From JAZSMS01 sp045536015 (lineage in GTDB: Bacteria > Bacillota > Clostridia > Christensenellales > QALW01): a stretch of DNA of 41,770 nucleotides. The stretch lies in the NCBI GenBank assembly GCA_045536015.1, contig JAZSMS010000111.1, forward strand, positions 1-41,770, in the 5' to 3' direction. Made by a program: the position numbers and the translations under genes. Under the pieces are notes generated by a model. It made no database searches, was not told the DNA's origin, and saw only the letters and a program-made list of their open reading frames with translations. Shown here piece by piece: positions 23,289 to 31,791 of the stretch. Numbering within the stretch: the first letter of the stretch is position 1; the number at the start of each line of letters is the position of its first letter.

Positions 23289-24155
23289 ATGAACGTTTTG
23301 GTTCTTGGTACATTTGACGGTGTCCATCTTGGACATCAGTTTTTGCTTGAATATGCGCTTGGCAGAGGAAACGTAATAGCGTGCTCGTTTTTACTGCCGC
23401 CTGCTACGGTCAAAGGTAAGGCAAAGGCACTTACTACGGCAGAAGAAAAAACGGCACTTTTAAAAAAGTACGGCGCAAACGAGGTATTTTTGCAGGATTT
23501 TTCTTCGGTTTGCTCGCTTAGTGCAGAAGAATATCTCGAAAACTTATGCAAAAGATTTTCGCCAAAGCAAATAGTTGTGGGCGTAGACCACAGATTTGGC
23601 AAAAATGCGCTAGGCAATGCAAAAACTTTAATAAAAAACGAAGAAAAATATGGATATAAAACGGTAATTGTTCCGCCTAAAACAGATGAAGAAGGCATAA
23701 TAAGCAGCAGCAGTATTCGCGAGCTTATTTCAATGGGCGAGGTAAAAAAAGCCAATAAACGCTTGGGGCATACGTATTATATTTCAGGTGAGGTTGTTGG
23801 TGGAAAAGGGATTGGTAAAACCTTTGCTTTTCCTACTGCAAATGTTTTGCCCGATAAAGAAAAGCTTCTGCTTAAAAACGGCGTGTATGCTACAAAAACG
23901 CTTGTTGACGGCAAGCTTTATAACAGTATGACAAATATTGGCTTTAACCCCACCGTTTCGGGCGAAAAGCTTACGGTAGAAACGAATATATTTAATCTTT
24001 CTAAAGATATTTACGGCAAAAAGATAAAGATATATTTCTATTCTTTTGTACGCGATGACAAGAGGTTTGAAAACGTTTCGGAATTAAAAAAACAGCTTGA
24101 AAACGATGCGCTTTTAATAAACGCCTACTTAAACCAAAGCAATAAAATGAGATAA
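23289..24155 (+). CDS. ribF: Bifunctional riboflavin kinase/FAD synthetase
   Basis: The 288-residue protein has an N-terminal FAD synthetase domain with GTFDGVHLGH (residues 7-16, nucleotide-binding HxGH) and SSSSIRELI. The C-terminal riboflavin kinase domain has GKGIGKTFAFPTANV and NGVYATKTLVDGKLYNSMTNIG. It converts riboflavin to FMN and FAD. The protein is slightly shorter than the usual 305-315 residues. GGAG precedes the ATG; it is the last gene of the rimP operon. Confidence 0.95.
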   Translation: MNVLVLGTFDGVHLGHQFLLEYALGRGNVIACSFLLPPATVKGKAKALTTAEEKTALLKKYGANEVFLQDFSSVCSLSAEEYLENLCKRFSPKQIVVGVDHRFGKNALGNAKTLIKNEEKYGYKTVIVPPKTDEEGIISSSSIRELISMGEVKKANKRLGHTYYISGEVVGGKGIGKTFAFPTANVLPDKEKLLLKNGVYATKTLVDGKLYNSMTNIGFNPTVSGEKLTVETNIFNLSKDIYGKKIKIYFYSFVRDDKRFENVSELKKQLENDALLINAYLNQSNKMR

Positions 24156-24163
24156 AAAAGGAC

Positions 24164-24196
24164 AACAGCCGACGAAATTTTCGTCGGCTGTTTATA
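24164..24196 (+). terminator. Terminator of the rimP-ribF operon
   Basis: A 12-13 bp stem (24164-24176 with 24180-24192; core CAGCCGACGA/TCGTCGGCTG) is followed by TTTATATATA. The tail is short but the stem is strong. Confidence 0.8.
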
Positions 24197-24230
24197 TATA
24201 GTATATTACTCATATGTCTGTATATACATA

Positions 24231-24259
24231 TTGACACAAGACGTTTTTTGTTGTATAAT
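24231..24259 (+). promoter_or_regulatory. Consensus sigma-A promoter of rny
   Basis: TTGACA (24231-24236) and TATAAT (24254-24259) with exactly 17 nt between them are a perfect consensus. The rny leader would be about 80 nt. Confidence 0.9.
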
Positions 24260-24344
24260 AAAACTCGGTATTGGTATTTTCAATTTGTTTGTTTACATAT
24301 CTAAAATTCCTGATGCTTAAAAACTAAAATAAGGAGGTGCTTTT

Positions 24345-25886
24345 ATGGATTGGATATGGTACGCAGTTGCTGCCGCAGGCTCTCTTGCAATCGGCTTGGC
24401 TGTCGGCAACGTGCTTCAAAAAAAATCAACTCAATCAAAAATCGGCCGTGCTGAAGAAGTTGCAACGCGGCTTATAGAAGATGCAAAAACCAGAGCAGAG
24501 GTTTTATCAAAAGAAAAAATTTCAGAGGCTAAAGACGAGGTTCACAGACTTCGCAGTGAATGCGAAAGCGACTGCCGTGAACGCAGGGCAGAGGTTACAA
24601 AATTAGAAAAAAGATTGCTGCAAAGAGAGGAGCAGATAGACAGAAAACTTACTTCGCTTGAAGAAAAGGAAGAGAGATTTTCTAAAAAAGAAAAAAAATT
24701 AGACGAAGAACTTGCAGCTGCCGAGGAGCTTAACCGTCGCAGATTAGCAGAGCTTGAAAAAGTAAGTGCATTGACGGCAGAGGAGGCAAAGCAAGAACTT
24801 ATCGAGTCAGTTGAGCACGAGGCACGCCACGATGCTGCTATTTTAGTGCGCGATATCGAGGCACAGGCTAAGAGCGAGGGAGAAAAGATAGCACGCAATA
24901 TCATAACGCTTGCTATTCAGCGTTGCGCCGCTGACCACGTTGCCGAAACAACCGTTTCGGTAGTTGCCCTTCCAAATGATGAAATGAAGGGTAGAATAAT
25001 CGGTAGAGAGGGCCGTAATATCAAGGCTATCGAAACAGCTACCGGTGTTGAGCTTATAATTGACGATACCCCCGAAGCAGTTATTCTTTCAAGTTTTGAT
25101 CCTATCAGGCGCGAGATTGCACGCGTTGCGCTTGAAAGACTTATTGTTGACGGAAGAATTCATCCTACACGTATTGAGGATATGGTAGAAAAGGCTCGCA
25201 AAGAAGTTGAGCAGACTATCAAAGAAGCAGGTGAGGCCGCAGTATTTGATTCTGGAATACATAATATTCATCCTGAACTTGTTAAAATTCTCGGTCGCTT
25301 AAAATACCGTACAAGCTATGGGCAAAACGTGCTTAAGCATTCGCTTGAGGTTTCATTCTTGGCAGGTATTATAGCAGGCGAGGTAGGTGCAAACGTTGCT
25401 CTTGCAAAGCGCGCAGGCTTGTTGCACGATATTGGTAAAGCGGTTGACCACGAGGTTGAGGGAACGCATATTCAGATAGGTGTTGAGCTTGCTAAAAAAT
25501 ATCGCGAAAATGCAGAGGTTGTTCACTGCATAGCCGCACACCATAACGATGTTGAGCCGCAAACGGTTGAGGCTGTCATTGTTCAGGCGGCAGATGCTAT
25601 TTCGGGTGCAAGACCCGGTGCAAGAAGAGAAACGCTTGAGGCTTACGTTAAGCGCCTTGAACAACTTGAAGAAATTGCAAATTCGTTTAACGGTGTTGAA
25701 AAGTCGTTTGCAGTTCAGGCAGGCCGCGAGGTTAGAATTATAGTTAAGCCCGAGGTAGTTTCGGAAGAAGCTACTGTTCTGATGGCAAAGGAGATAGCAA
25801 AACGTATCGAAACCGATATGATTTATCCCGGTCAGATAAAGGTAAACGTTGTGCGTGAAACACGTCAGGTAGAATACGCAAAATAA
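24345..25886 (+). CDS. rny: Ribonuclease Y
   Basis: The 513-residue protein has an N-terminal membrane anchor (about 4-25) and a long charged coiled coil (about 35-190). A KH domain (MKGRIIGREGRNIKAIETATG) and an HD domain follow (LLHDIGKAVDHE with metal-binding His-Asp near residue 361; IAAHHND). RNase Y is the main endonuclease starting mRNA decay in many Bacillota and acts at the membrane. AAGGAGG lies before the ATG. It has its own consensus promoter, separate from the ribF operon. Confidence 0.97.
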   Translation: MDWIWYAVAAAGSLAIGLAVGNVLQKKSTQSKIGRAEEVATRLIEDAKTRAEVLSKEKISEAKDEVHRLRSECESDCRERRAEVTKLEKRLLQREEQIDRKLTSLEEKEERFSKKEKKLDEELAAAEELNRRRLAELEKVSALTAEEAKQELIESVEHEARHDAAILVRDIEAQAKSEGEKIARNIITLAIQRCAADHVAETTVSVVALPNDEMKGRIIGREGRNIKAIETATGVELIIDDTPEAVILSSFDPIRREIARVALERLIVDGRIHPTRIEDMVEKARKEVEQTIKEAGEAAVFDSGIHNIHPELVKILGRLKYRTSYGQNVLKHSLEVSFLAGIIAGEVGANVALAKRAGLLHDIGKAVDHEVEGTHIQIGVELAKKYRENAEVVHCIAAHHNDVEPQTVEAVIVQAADAISGARPGARRETLEAYVKRLEQLEEIANSFNGVEKSFAVQAGREVRIIVKPEVVSEEATVLMAKEIAKRIETDMIYPGQIKVNVVRETRQVEYAK

Positions 25887-25895
25887 ACAATTTAG

Positions 25896-25951
25896 GGTTG
25901 TCGGATTTGCTATGCAATAAAAGCTAAGGTAGATTACGGCAACCTTTTTTT
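25896..25951 (+). terminator. Terminator-like structure between rny and the ABC-F gene
   Basis: GGTTGTCG (25896-25903) pairs with CGGCAACC (25937-25944, one G-T pair) across a 33-nt loop that contains a small TTGC/GCAA hairpin. Seven T follow (25945-25951). Only 6 nt separate it from the next ATG. Confidence 0.65.
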
Positions 25952-25957
25952 ATTAAA

Positions 25958-27847
25958 ATGGTACTTATTGATATTAATAACGCACTTGTTGCGTTTGGCG
26001 AAAACGAAATAATTAAAAACGTAACCCTTCAGATAAAAAAGGGTGAACGTATTGGTATAACCGGCGAAAACGGCGCAGGAAAAAGTACGCTGTTTAAGGC
26101 AATAGTCGGCATTAACGAGCTTTCGGAGGGGAGTATATCTCTTGCCAAAGGGCTTAGAATAGGCTACCTTGAGCAGCAACACAATATGCAAGGCACCGAA
26201 ACGGTTTTAGACGAGGCTAAAAAGAGCTTTTTACCCTTATTTAAAGCGCAGGAGAAAATGCAAAGCATTCAGGAAGAAATGGCAAATCAAGACGCCGACT
26301 TAGCGCTGCTTGGCGAAAAGTATGAGCAACAGTCGTTAATTTTTGAATCGCTTGGAGGTTATTCGTGGGAAAGCCGCCTTGCAGGCGTACTAAAAGGGCT
26401 TGGACTTACCGAAGAATTCTGGGATAAAAGCGTTTGCAATTTATCGGGCGGCGAAAAAACGCGGCTTGCCCTTGCAAAAATGCTTTTAGAGGAAAACGAC
26501 GTTTTATTGCTTGACGAGCCTACAAACCATTTAGATCTTGCGGCGGCACAGTGGCTTACTGATTACCTTGCGCGTTTTTCGGGCACTGTTATGCTTATTT
26601 CGCACGACAGATATATGCTTGATAAGCTTTGTACTTCCGTTGCGCAAATTGACGATAAAACGCTTTCGGTTTACAAAGGAAATTATACTGATTTTTGTCG
26701 AAAATATGATGCCGAGCGTGCCGCAAAGCAAAGCTTGTACGAAAAACAACAGGACGAAATCAAGCGTCAAAAGGCGATTATTGCGCGATACCGAAGCTTT
26801 AACAGAGAAAAATCTATCCGCGCCGCAGAAAGCAGAGAAAAGGTTCTTGCAAAAATGGAGCTTGTTTCTATGCCTACCGAGCATCAGGATATGCGCCTTA
26901 AGTTTGAAAAACGGCGCGAAAGCGGAAACGACGTTTTTAAGATAGAAAACCTTTCAAAAACGTTTGGCGAAAAAGTGTTGTTTAAAAATTTTTCGGCAGA
27001 AGTAAAAAAAGGACAAAAAATAGCCATAATAGGAGCAAACGGTTGTGGTAAAACTACGCTTATGGAAATTATTGCAGCGCATAAGATGCAAACAAGCGGC
27101 ACTATTTTAAAGGGCGTTAACGTTGACCTTGGCTATTACGAGCAGACAAACCGCGACTTTATGCAAAGCGAAACCGTTATGGATATGGTCTGGCGCGGAG
27201 ATAGAAATTTAAATCAAACGCAAATTCGCTCGCGCTGTGCGGCAATGCTGTTTTTCGGCGAAGACGTTTTTAAAGAGGGTAATTTGCTCTCCGGCGGAGA
27301 AAGAGCAAGGTGTGCTCTTTGTTCGCTTTCGCTTAAAGGCGCAAACACGCTGTTGCTTGATGAGCCTACAAACCATCTTGATATGGACTCGCGCGAGATT
27401 TTAGAAGATGCGCTTGAAGAATTTTCCGGTACGGTTATTGCTGTCTCGCACGACAGATATTTTATAAACCGCATTTTTGATACGCTTTGGATAGTTGAAA
27501 ACGGGACAGTTAAAGTTTTTTCGGGCAAGTATGATGATTATCTTGCGCTTTTGCGCGCAGAGGAAAAACCGAGTGCGGAAGAACCCGAGATAAACAAAAC
27601 GCGCGCGGCAAAGCAAGCTGCAAAGGAAAGACAAAAGCGCGACGAGGCAAAAAAGGCAAAGATTAAGGCTAAAGAGCTTGAAAAGCTTATTGAAGATCTT
27701 GAAGCAAAAAAGGCAGAGCTTGAGCAAGATTTTGCCAACCCCGAAATTTATTTAAATACAGAAATAATGCTTAAAAAGCAAGAAGAATACAATGCCATTA
27801 TATCAAAGCTTGACGAGCTTATGGAAAAGTGGCTGGAGGTAACGTGA
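25958..27847 (+). CDS. ABC-F family ATPase (YdiF/Uup-like)
   Basis: The 629-residue soluble protein has two ABC ATPase domains and no membrane segments. Domain 1 has Walker A GENGAGKST (36-44), signature LSGGEKTRLALAK and Walker B LLLDEPTNHLD. Domain 2 has Walker A GANGCGKTT (about 359-367), LLSGGERARCALC and LLLDEPTNHLD. A P-site tRNA-interaction linker and a charged C-terminal coiled coil (about 545-625) point to the YdiF/Uup group, which acts on translating ribosomes. No Shine-Dalgarno sequence precedes the ATG; the 13 nt upstream are the T tract of a hairpin. It overlaps rsmA by 4 nt. Confidence 0.9.
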   Translation: MVLIDINNALVAFGENEIIKNVTLQIKKGERIGITGENGAGKSTLFKAIVGINELSEGSISLAKGLRIGYLEQQHNMQGTETVLDEAKKSFLPLFKAQEKMQSIQEEMANQDADLALLGEKYEQQSLIFESLGGYSWESRLAGVLKGLGLTEEFWDKSVCNLSGGEKTRLALAKMLLEENDVLLLDEPTNHLDLAAAQWLTDYLARFSGTVMLISHDRYMLDKLCTSVAQIDDKTLSVYKGNYTDFCRKYDAERAAKQSLYEKQQDEIKRQKAIIARYRSFNREKSIRAAESREKVLAKMELVSMPTEHQDMRLKFEKRRESGNDVFKIENLSKTFGEKVLFKNFSAEVKKGQKIAIIGANGCGKTTLMEIIAAHKMQTSGTILKGVNVDLGYYEQTNRDFMQSETVMDMVWRGDRNLNQTQIRSRCAAMLFFGEDVFKEGNLLSGGERARCALCSLSLKGANTLLLDEPTNHLDMDSREILEDALEEFSGTVIAVSHDRYFINRIFDTLWIVENGTVKVFSGKYDDYLALLRAEEKPSAEEPEINKTRAAKQAAKERQKRDEAKKAKIKAKELEKLIEDLEAKKAELEQDFANPEIYLNTEIMLKKQEEYNAIISKLDELMEKWLEVT

Positions 27848-28710
27848 TAGAAAAGCTTACGGGAAACGAGCTTAAAAAGATTTTGTCCGAGGCGGGCTTT
27901 GGTTTTTCAAAGTCGCTTGGTCAAAACTTTTTGGCAGACGAGAGAATTTTAAACTTAATAGCAGATGATGCGCAAATTTCGCCCGAGCAGACTGTGCTGG
28001 AGATTGGTACCGGCGCAGGCACGCTTACACGAGTTTTATCAAAGCGTGCAAAAAAAGTTGTTTCGGTAGAAATCGATTCTTCACTTTTACCCGTTCATCA
28101 AAAGACGCTTGATGGCTTTGATAATGTAAAGGTAATAAATGCCGATTTTCTGCAGCTTGATATCAAAAAGCTTTTTGAAGAAGAGCTTGAAGAAAATTTT
28201 GCTGTTTGCGCAAATTTGCCGTACTACATAACAACGCCGATAATTATGGCGTTTATAGAAAACAAGCTTCCGTTTAAAAGCATAACTGTGCTTGTTCAAA
28301 AAGAGGTTGCACAGCGTATGGCGGCAAAGGCAAATACTGCCGAGTACGGCTCGCTTTCCTGTGCGGTACAGTATTTTGCAAAAGCAACGCTTTGTTCGCG
28401 CGTGCCGCCTTCGTGCTTTTACCCTGCACCAAAGGTGTCGTCGCAGGTTATCAGATTAGAGCGTCTTGAAAAACCTGCCGCCGAGGTTGATAACGAGGAA
28501 TTGTTTTTAAAGCTTATCCGCGCGGCGTTTGCTATGCGCCGTAAAACGCTTGCTAATAATTTAATTCAGGCTTTTTCGCTAACCCGCGGGCAAGCCGAGG
28601 AAATTATTGAAGCAAGCGGAATTAAAAAGGATATCAGAGGTGAAGCTCTTGATATAAAACAACTTGCGCTGGTTGCAAATCAGTTAAATAAAATTATTAA
28701 GGAGAATTAA
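27844..28710 (+). CDS. rsmA: 16S rRNA (adenine1518/1519-N6) dimethyltransferase
   Basis: The 288-residue protein has FSKSLGQNFLAD near the start, SAM motif I VLEIGTGAGTLT (51-62), SVEID and the catalytic NLPYYIT (124-130). It dimethylates two adenines in helix 45 of 16S rRNA (KsgA). I prefer the GTG at 27844, which overlaps the ABC-F stop as GTGA and follows GGAGG closely. The GTG at 27829 would put that ribosome binding site inside the gene and add five residues. Confidence 0.95.
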   Translation: MIEKLTGNELKKILSEAGFGFSKSLGQNFLADERILNLIADDAQISPEQTVLEIGTGAGTLTRVLSKRAKKVVSVEIDSSLLPVHQKTLDGFDNVKVINADFLQLDIKKLFEEELEENFAVCANLPYYITTPIIMAFIENKLPFKSITVLVQKEVAQRMAAKANTAEYGSLSCAVQYFAKATLCSRVPPSCFYPAPKVSSQVIRLERLEKPAAEVDNEELFLKLIRAAFAMRRKTLANNLIQAFSLTRGQAEEIIEASGIKKDIRGEALDIKQLALVANQLNKIIKEN

Positions 28711-28711
28711 A

Positions 28712-30097
28712 ATGGACGCAAAGGAATTAAAAGAAAAATTATTTTTAAAACGTAAAAATGCGTACGAAAGAGCAGACGAAGAATTTGTTAAGCAGGCTTA
28801 TGAGTTTTGTGAAGATTACAAAAGCTTTTTAGATGCCGCTAAGACAGAGCGCGAGGCTACAAGCGAGGCTATCCGCATAGCTCGCGAGGCAGGCTTTGAA
28901 GAATATGATAAAAATAAAAAGTACTCTGCGGGCGACAGATACTTTATAAACAACCACGGCAAAAGTGCGGCATTTGTCGTTATAGGCGAGCAGGATGCGT
29001 CTGCAGGCGTTCGCATCGGTGCTGCGCATATTGATTCGCCCCGTCTTGATTTAAAGCCCAATCCTTTATATGAAGATACCGAGTTTGCAATGTTAAAAAC
29101 GCATTATTACGGTGGAATTAAAAAGTATCAGTGGACGGTTATTCCGCTTGCACTTCACGGCGTAGTTATCAGAAAAGACGGTACAAGTGTAAATGTGTGC
29201 ATAGGTGAAAATGAAGATGAACCCTGCTTTGTAATTACAGATTTGCTTCCGCACCTGTCGCGCGAGCAGAATGGTCGTAAGTTATCTGACGGAATTCGCG
29301 GCGAGGAGCTTAACATAATGATAGGCAGCCGTCCGTTTAAGGCTGATGGTGAAAGCGAGCTTGTTAAGCTTAATATTCTTTCAATATTAAACGAAAAGTA
29401 CGGCATTATTGAAGAAGATTTTCTCTCTGCCGAGCTTGAGGCGGTTCCTGCTTATAAGGCACGCGATATAGGTTTTGACCGTTCGCTTATCGGCTCTTAC
29501 GGTCACGATGACCGCGTTTGCGCATACCCGTCGTTAAGAGCAATTATCAACACTAAAAAACCGCAAAGAACTGCAATTTGTATTCTTGCCGATAAGGAAG
29601 AAACCGGCTCGGACGGCAACACGGGTCTTGCATCTGATTTTGTCCGTCATATCGTTGCTGATATTGCACGCGCACAAAACGTTGAGCCTGATGATGCACT
29701 CAGAGCTTCGGAATGTCTTTCGGCTGACGTTAATGCTGCAGTTGACCCGACGTTTGCAAGCGTTTCGGAAAAGAAAAACGCTTCGTTTATAAACTACGGT
29801 GTAGTTATAACCAAGTACACCGGCGGTGGCGGAAAGGGCGGCACAAGCGATGCTTCGGCAGAATATATGGGCAAGATAAGAAAAATGCTTGATGATGCCG
29901 ACATTGCCTGGCAGATTGGTGAGCTTGGAAAGGTTGATGAAGGCGGCGGCGGAACGGTTGCAAAGTATATTGCAAACTTAGGCGTTGACGTTGTTGACCT
30001 TGGTGTACCCGTGCTTTCGATGCACGCACCGTTTGAAACGGTCTCAAAGCTTGACGTATTTTATACGCTTAAGGCAATGGAAGTATTTTTTGCATAA
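28712..30097 (+). CDS. M18 family aminopeptidase
   Basis: The 461-residue protein has the M18 motifs: AAHIDSPRLDLKPNPL (His106, Asp108), LADKEETGSDGNTG, SADVNAAVDP, GGGGKGGTSDASAEYMG and LSMHAPFETVSK. M18 enzymes are cytosolic, dinuclear-zinc, often dodecameric aminopeptidases that release N-terminal residues from peptides. GGAG lies 7 nt before the ATG, directly after the rsmA stop, so it is co-transcribed with ABC-F and rsmA. A strong terminator follows. Confidence 0.93.
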   Translation: MDAKELKEKLFLKRKNAYERADEEFVKQAYEFCEDYKSFLDAAKTEREATSEAIRIAREAGFEEYDKNKKYSAGDRYFINNHGKSAAFVVIGEQDASAGVRIGAAHIDSPRLDLKPNPLYEDTEFAMLKTHYYGGIKKYQWTVIPLALHGVVIRKDGTSVNVCIGENEDEPCFVITDLLPHLSREQNGRKLSDGIRGEELNIMIGSRPFKADGESELVKLNILSILNEKYGIIEEDFLSAELEAVPAYKARDIGFDRSLIGSYGHDDRVCAYPSLRAIINTKKPQRTAICILADKEETGSDGNTGLASDFVRHIVADIARAQNVEPDDALRASECLSADVNAAVDPTFASVSEKKNASFINYGVVITKYTGGGGKGGTSDASAEYMGKIRKMLDDADIAWQIGELGKVDEGGGGTVAKYIANLGVDVVDLGVPVLSMHAPFETVSKLDVFYTLKAMEVFFA

Positions 30098-30099
30098 TA

Positions 30100-30127
30100 A
30101 AAAAGGGCACGTTTTAGTGCCCTTTTT
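30100..30127 (+). terminator. Terminator after the M18 aminopeptidase gene
   Basis: The stem AAAAAGGGCAC/GTGCCCTTTTT (30100-30110 with 30117-30127) has loop GTTTTA and a T tail. Confidence 0.93.
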
Positions 30128-30138
30128 GTTTATTTTAT

Positions 30139-30167
30139 TTGACGGCAGATTTAATTGGTAGTATAAT
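30139..30167 (+). promoter_or_regulatory. Sigma-A promoter of the PII-like/antiporter operon
   Basis: TTGACG (30139-30144) and TATAAT (30162-30167) are 17 nt apart, about 35 nt before the ATG at 30203. argS downstream probably belongs to the same transcript. Confidence 0.82.
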
Positions 30168-30202
30168 CTACAAAGTTATTAAATATGAAAGGACGACAAA
30201 AA

Positions 30203-30538
30203 ATGCAATTACTTGTTGTAAATTTGGATGATTCGGAAGAATTTTTACAAACGCTTTCAAAATTAAAGGATAACGGACTTAACGGTATAGTAATTCCTAC
30301 CACGAGCTTAAAGCACGCACTTATGCATTCGCATATAGACGCAGTGCCGATTTTCGGAAGCATAAGCAAGATAGTAAAACACGATTATCAGCTTAATCAC
30401 ACTCTTTTAATGCTTGTAAGCGAAGAAGAGCTTGAGAATGCTAAAAAGATAGTACGCGACATTACAAAGGGCCTTGGAAGAAAAGGCGTTATGTTTGCAC
30501 TGCCGGTTTCTTTCTGGGAAGGACTTGAGGAAAAATGA
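30203..30538 (+). CDS. Small PII-like signalling protein paired with a Na+/H+ antiporter
   Basis: The 111-residue cytoplasmic protein has a ferredoxin-like strand-helix-strand pattern: MQLLVVNLDDSEEFLQTLSKLKDNGLNGIV at the start and NHTLLMLVSEEELENAKKIVRDI with GRKGVMFALPV at the end. This resembles PII-like proteins. No T-loop uridylylation motif is visible. The ATG at 30203 follows AAAGGA by 9 nt; the ATG at 30185 has no ribosome binding site. Its stop overlaps the antiporter start (ATGA), so it is probably a regulator of that transporter. The ligand is unknown. The fold call is by eye. Confidence 0.68.
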   Translation: MQLLVVNLDDSEEFLQTLSKLKDNGLNGIVIPTTSLKHALMHSHIDAVPIFGSISKIVKHDYQLNHTLLMLVSEEELENAKKIVRDITKGLGRKGVMFALPVSFWEGLEEK

Positions 30539-31779
30539 CAGAATTTTTAAGCCAGTATCCGTTACTTATTTTATTCTTTCTTTTAGCGGCGGGACTTATA
30601 ATGTCAAGAGTTGTAAAGCTTATTGATCTGCCTAACGTTACCGGATATTTGGTTGCGGGACTTTTGATTGGTCCCTGTATTGCAGGTATTGTACCTGAAA
30701 AGACACTTGAAGGCTTTACTGTAATAACAAACGTTGCACTTGGCTTTGTAGCATTTTCTATTGGTGCAGAGTTTAAGCTTGAACATATTAAGCAAATTGG
30801 ATCAAAGGCAATTTGTATAACCTTCTTTCAGGCTATCGGTGCGGTTTTAATGGTAATTATCGGCCTTACTGCCGTTCACTATTTAGTTGGCTGGCAAGCG
30901 GCACCTACGTCGGTTGTGCTTATTTTAGGTGCTGTTGCTTCGGCTACGGCTCCTGCGGCAACGTTAATGGTCGTTCGTCAGTATAAGGCAAAGGGACCGG
31001 TTACCGATGCGCTTTTGCCGGTTGTTGCACTTGATGATGCAATAGGCTTAATGATATTCTCGCTTTGTCTTTCGGTTGCAAAGGTGTTTGATAACCCCGA
31101 GGCTACCCTTAATATTGTAAACGTTGTGCTTCAGCCGCTTGCTGAAATTGGCGCTTCGCTTGCCTTTGGTGCGATAGTTGGCGGACTTTTGTCGATTTGT
31201 ATGAAGTTCTTTAAATCGCGTGCAAACCGTCTTTGCCTTATGGTTGCGGCAGTTTTGCTTGGTACGGTTATAGGCGATATCGTAAGTGCGTTAACGGGCG
31301 GCTGGCTTGCAATGAGCTCGCTTTTAACGTGTATGATGATAGGCGCTATGTTTGCAAATATGCGCGATGATTCTGTTAAAATTCTTGACGGAATAGAACG
31401 CTGGACTCCTCCGGTATTTATGTTGTTCTTTACAATTTCGGGCGCACAGCTTGACTTAAAGCTTCTGCCTGCTTGCGGAGTTGTGGGAATAGTTTATATT
31501 CTGTTCAGAGTTATCGGTAAATATTTCGGTACTTACTTTGGTGCGATAGCGGCAAAGGCAGACGATAAAATTCGTAAGTATTTGGGTGTTGCACTTTTCC
31601 CGCAGGCAGGTGTTGCTATAGGTATGGCAGTAGCCGTTGCGGCAGACCCAGGCATTATGCCCGAACATTCTTGTATGATAGTTACCGTAGTTTTGTGTGC
31701 TACCTTTGTTTACGAGCTTATTGGTCCCGTTCTTACAAAATGGGCACTTACTCGCGCGGGCGAAATAAAAAAATCTTAA
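30535..31779 (+). CDS. CPA2-family Na+/H+ antiporter
   Basis: The 414-residue protein has about twelve hydrophobic segments. The first helices read LIMSRVVKLIDLPNVTGYLVAGLLIGP, the classic start of the sodium/hydrogen exchanger family. The core has VASATAPAATLMVVRQYKAKGPVTDALLPVVALDDAIGL, with Asp-Asp in the ion-binding position. There is no C-terminal TrkA-N domain, so control may come from the overlapping PII-like protein instead. It lies 12 nt before argS. The exact ion is not determined. Confidence 0.88.
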   Translation: MTEFLSQYPLLILFFLLAAGLIMSRVVKLIDLPNVTGYLVAGLLIGPCIAGIVPEKTLEGFTVITNVALGFVAFSIGAEFKLEHIKQIGSKAICITFFQAIGAVLMVIIGLTAVHYLVGWQAAPTSVVLILGAVASATAPAATLMVVRQYKAKGPVTDALLPVVALDDAIGLMIFSLCLSVAKVFDNPEATLNIVNVVLQPLAEIGASLAFGAIVGGLLSICMKFFKSRANRLCLMVAAVLLGTVIGDIVSALTGGWLAMSSLLTCMMIGAMFANMRDDSVKILDGIERWTPPVFMLFFTISGAQLDLKLLPACGVVGIVYILFRVIGKYFGTYFGAIAAKADDKIRKYLGVALFPQAGVAIGMAVAVAADPGIMPEHSCMIVTVVLCATFVYELIGPVLTKWALTRAGEIKKS

Positions 31780-31791
31780 CGGAGAGATAAA

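Noticed and set aside
24156..24344. Possible small gene or structured RNA between ribF and rny
   Set aside because: The interval is accounted for by a terminator, a consensus promoter and a plain AT-rich leader; I saw no further conserved structure.
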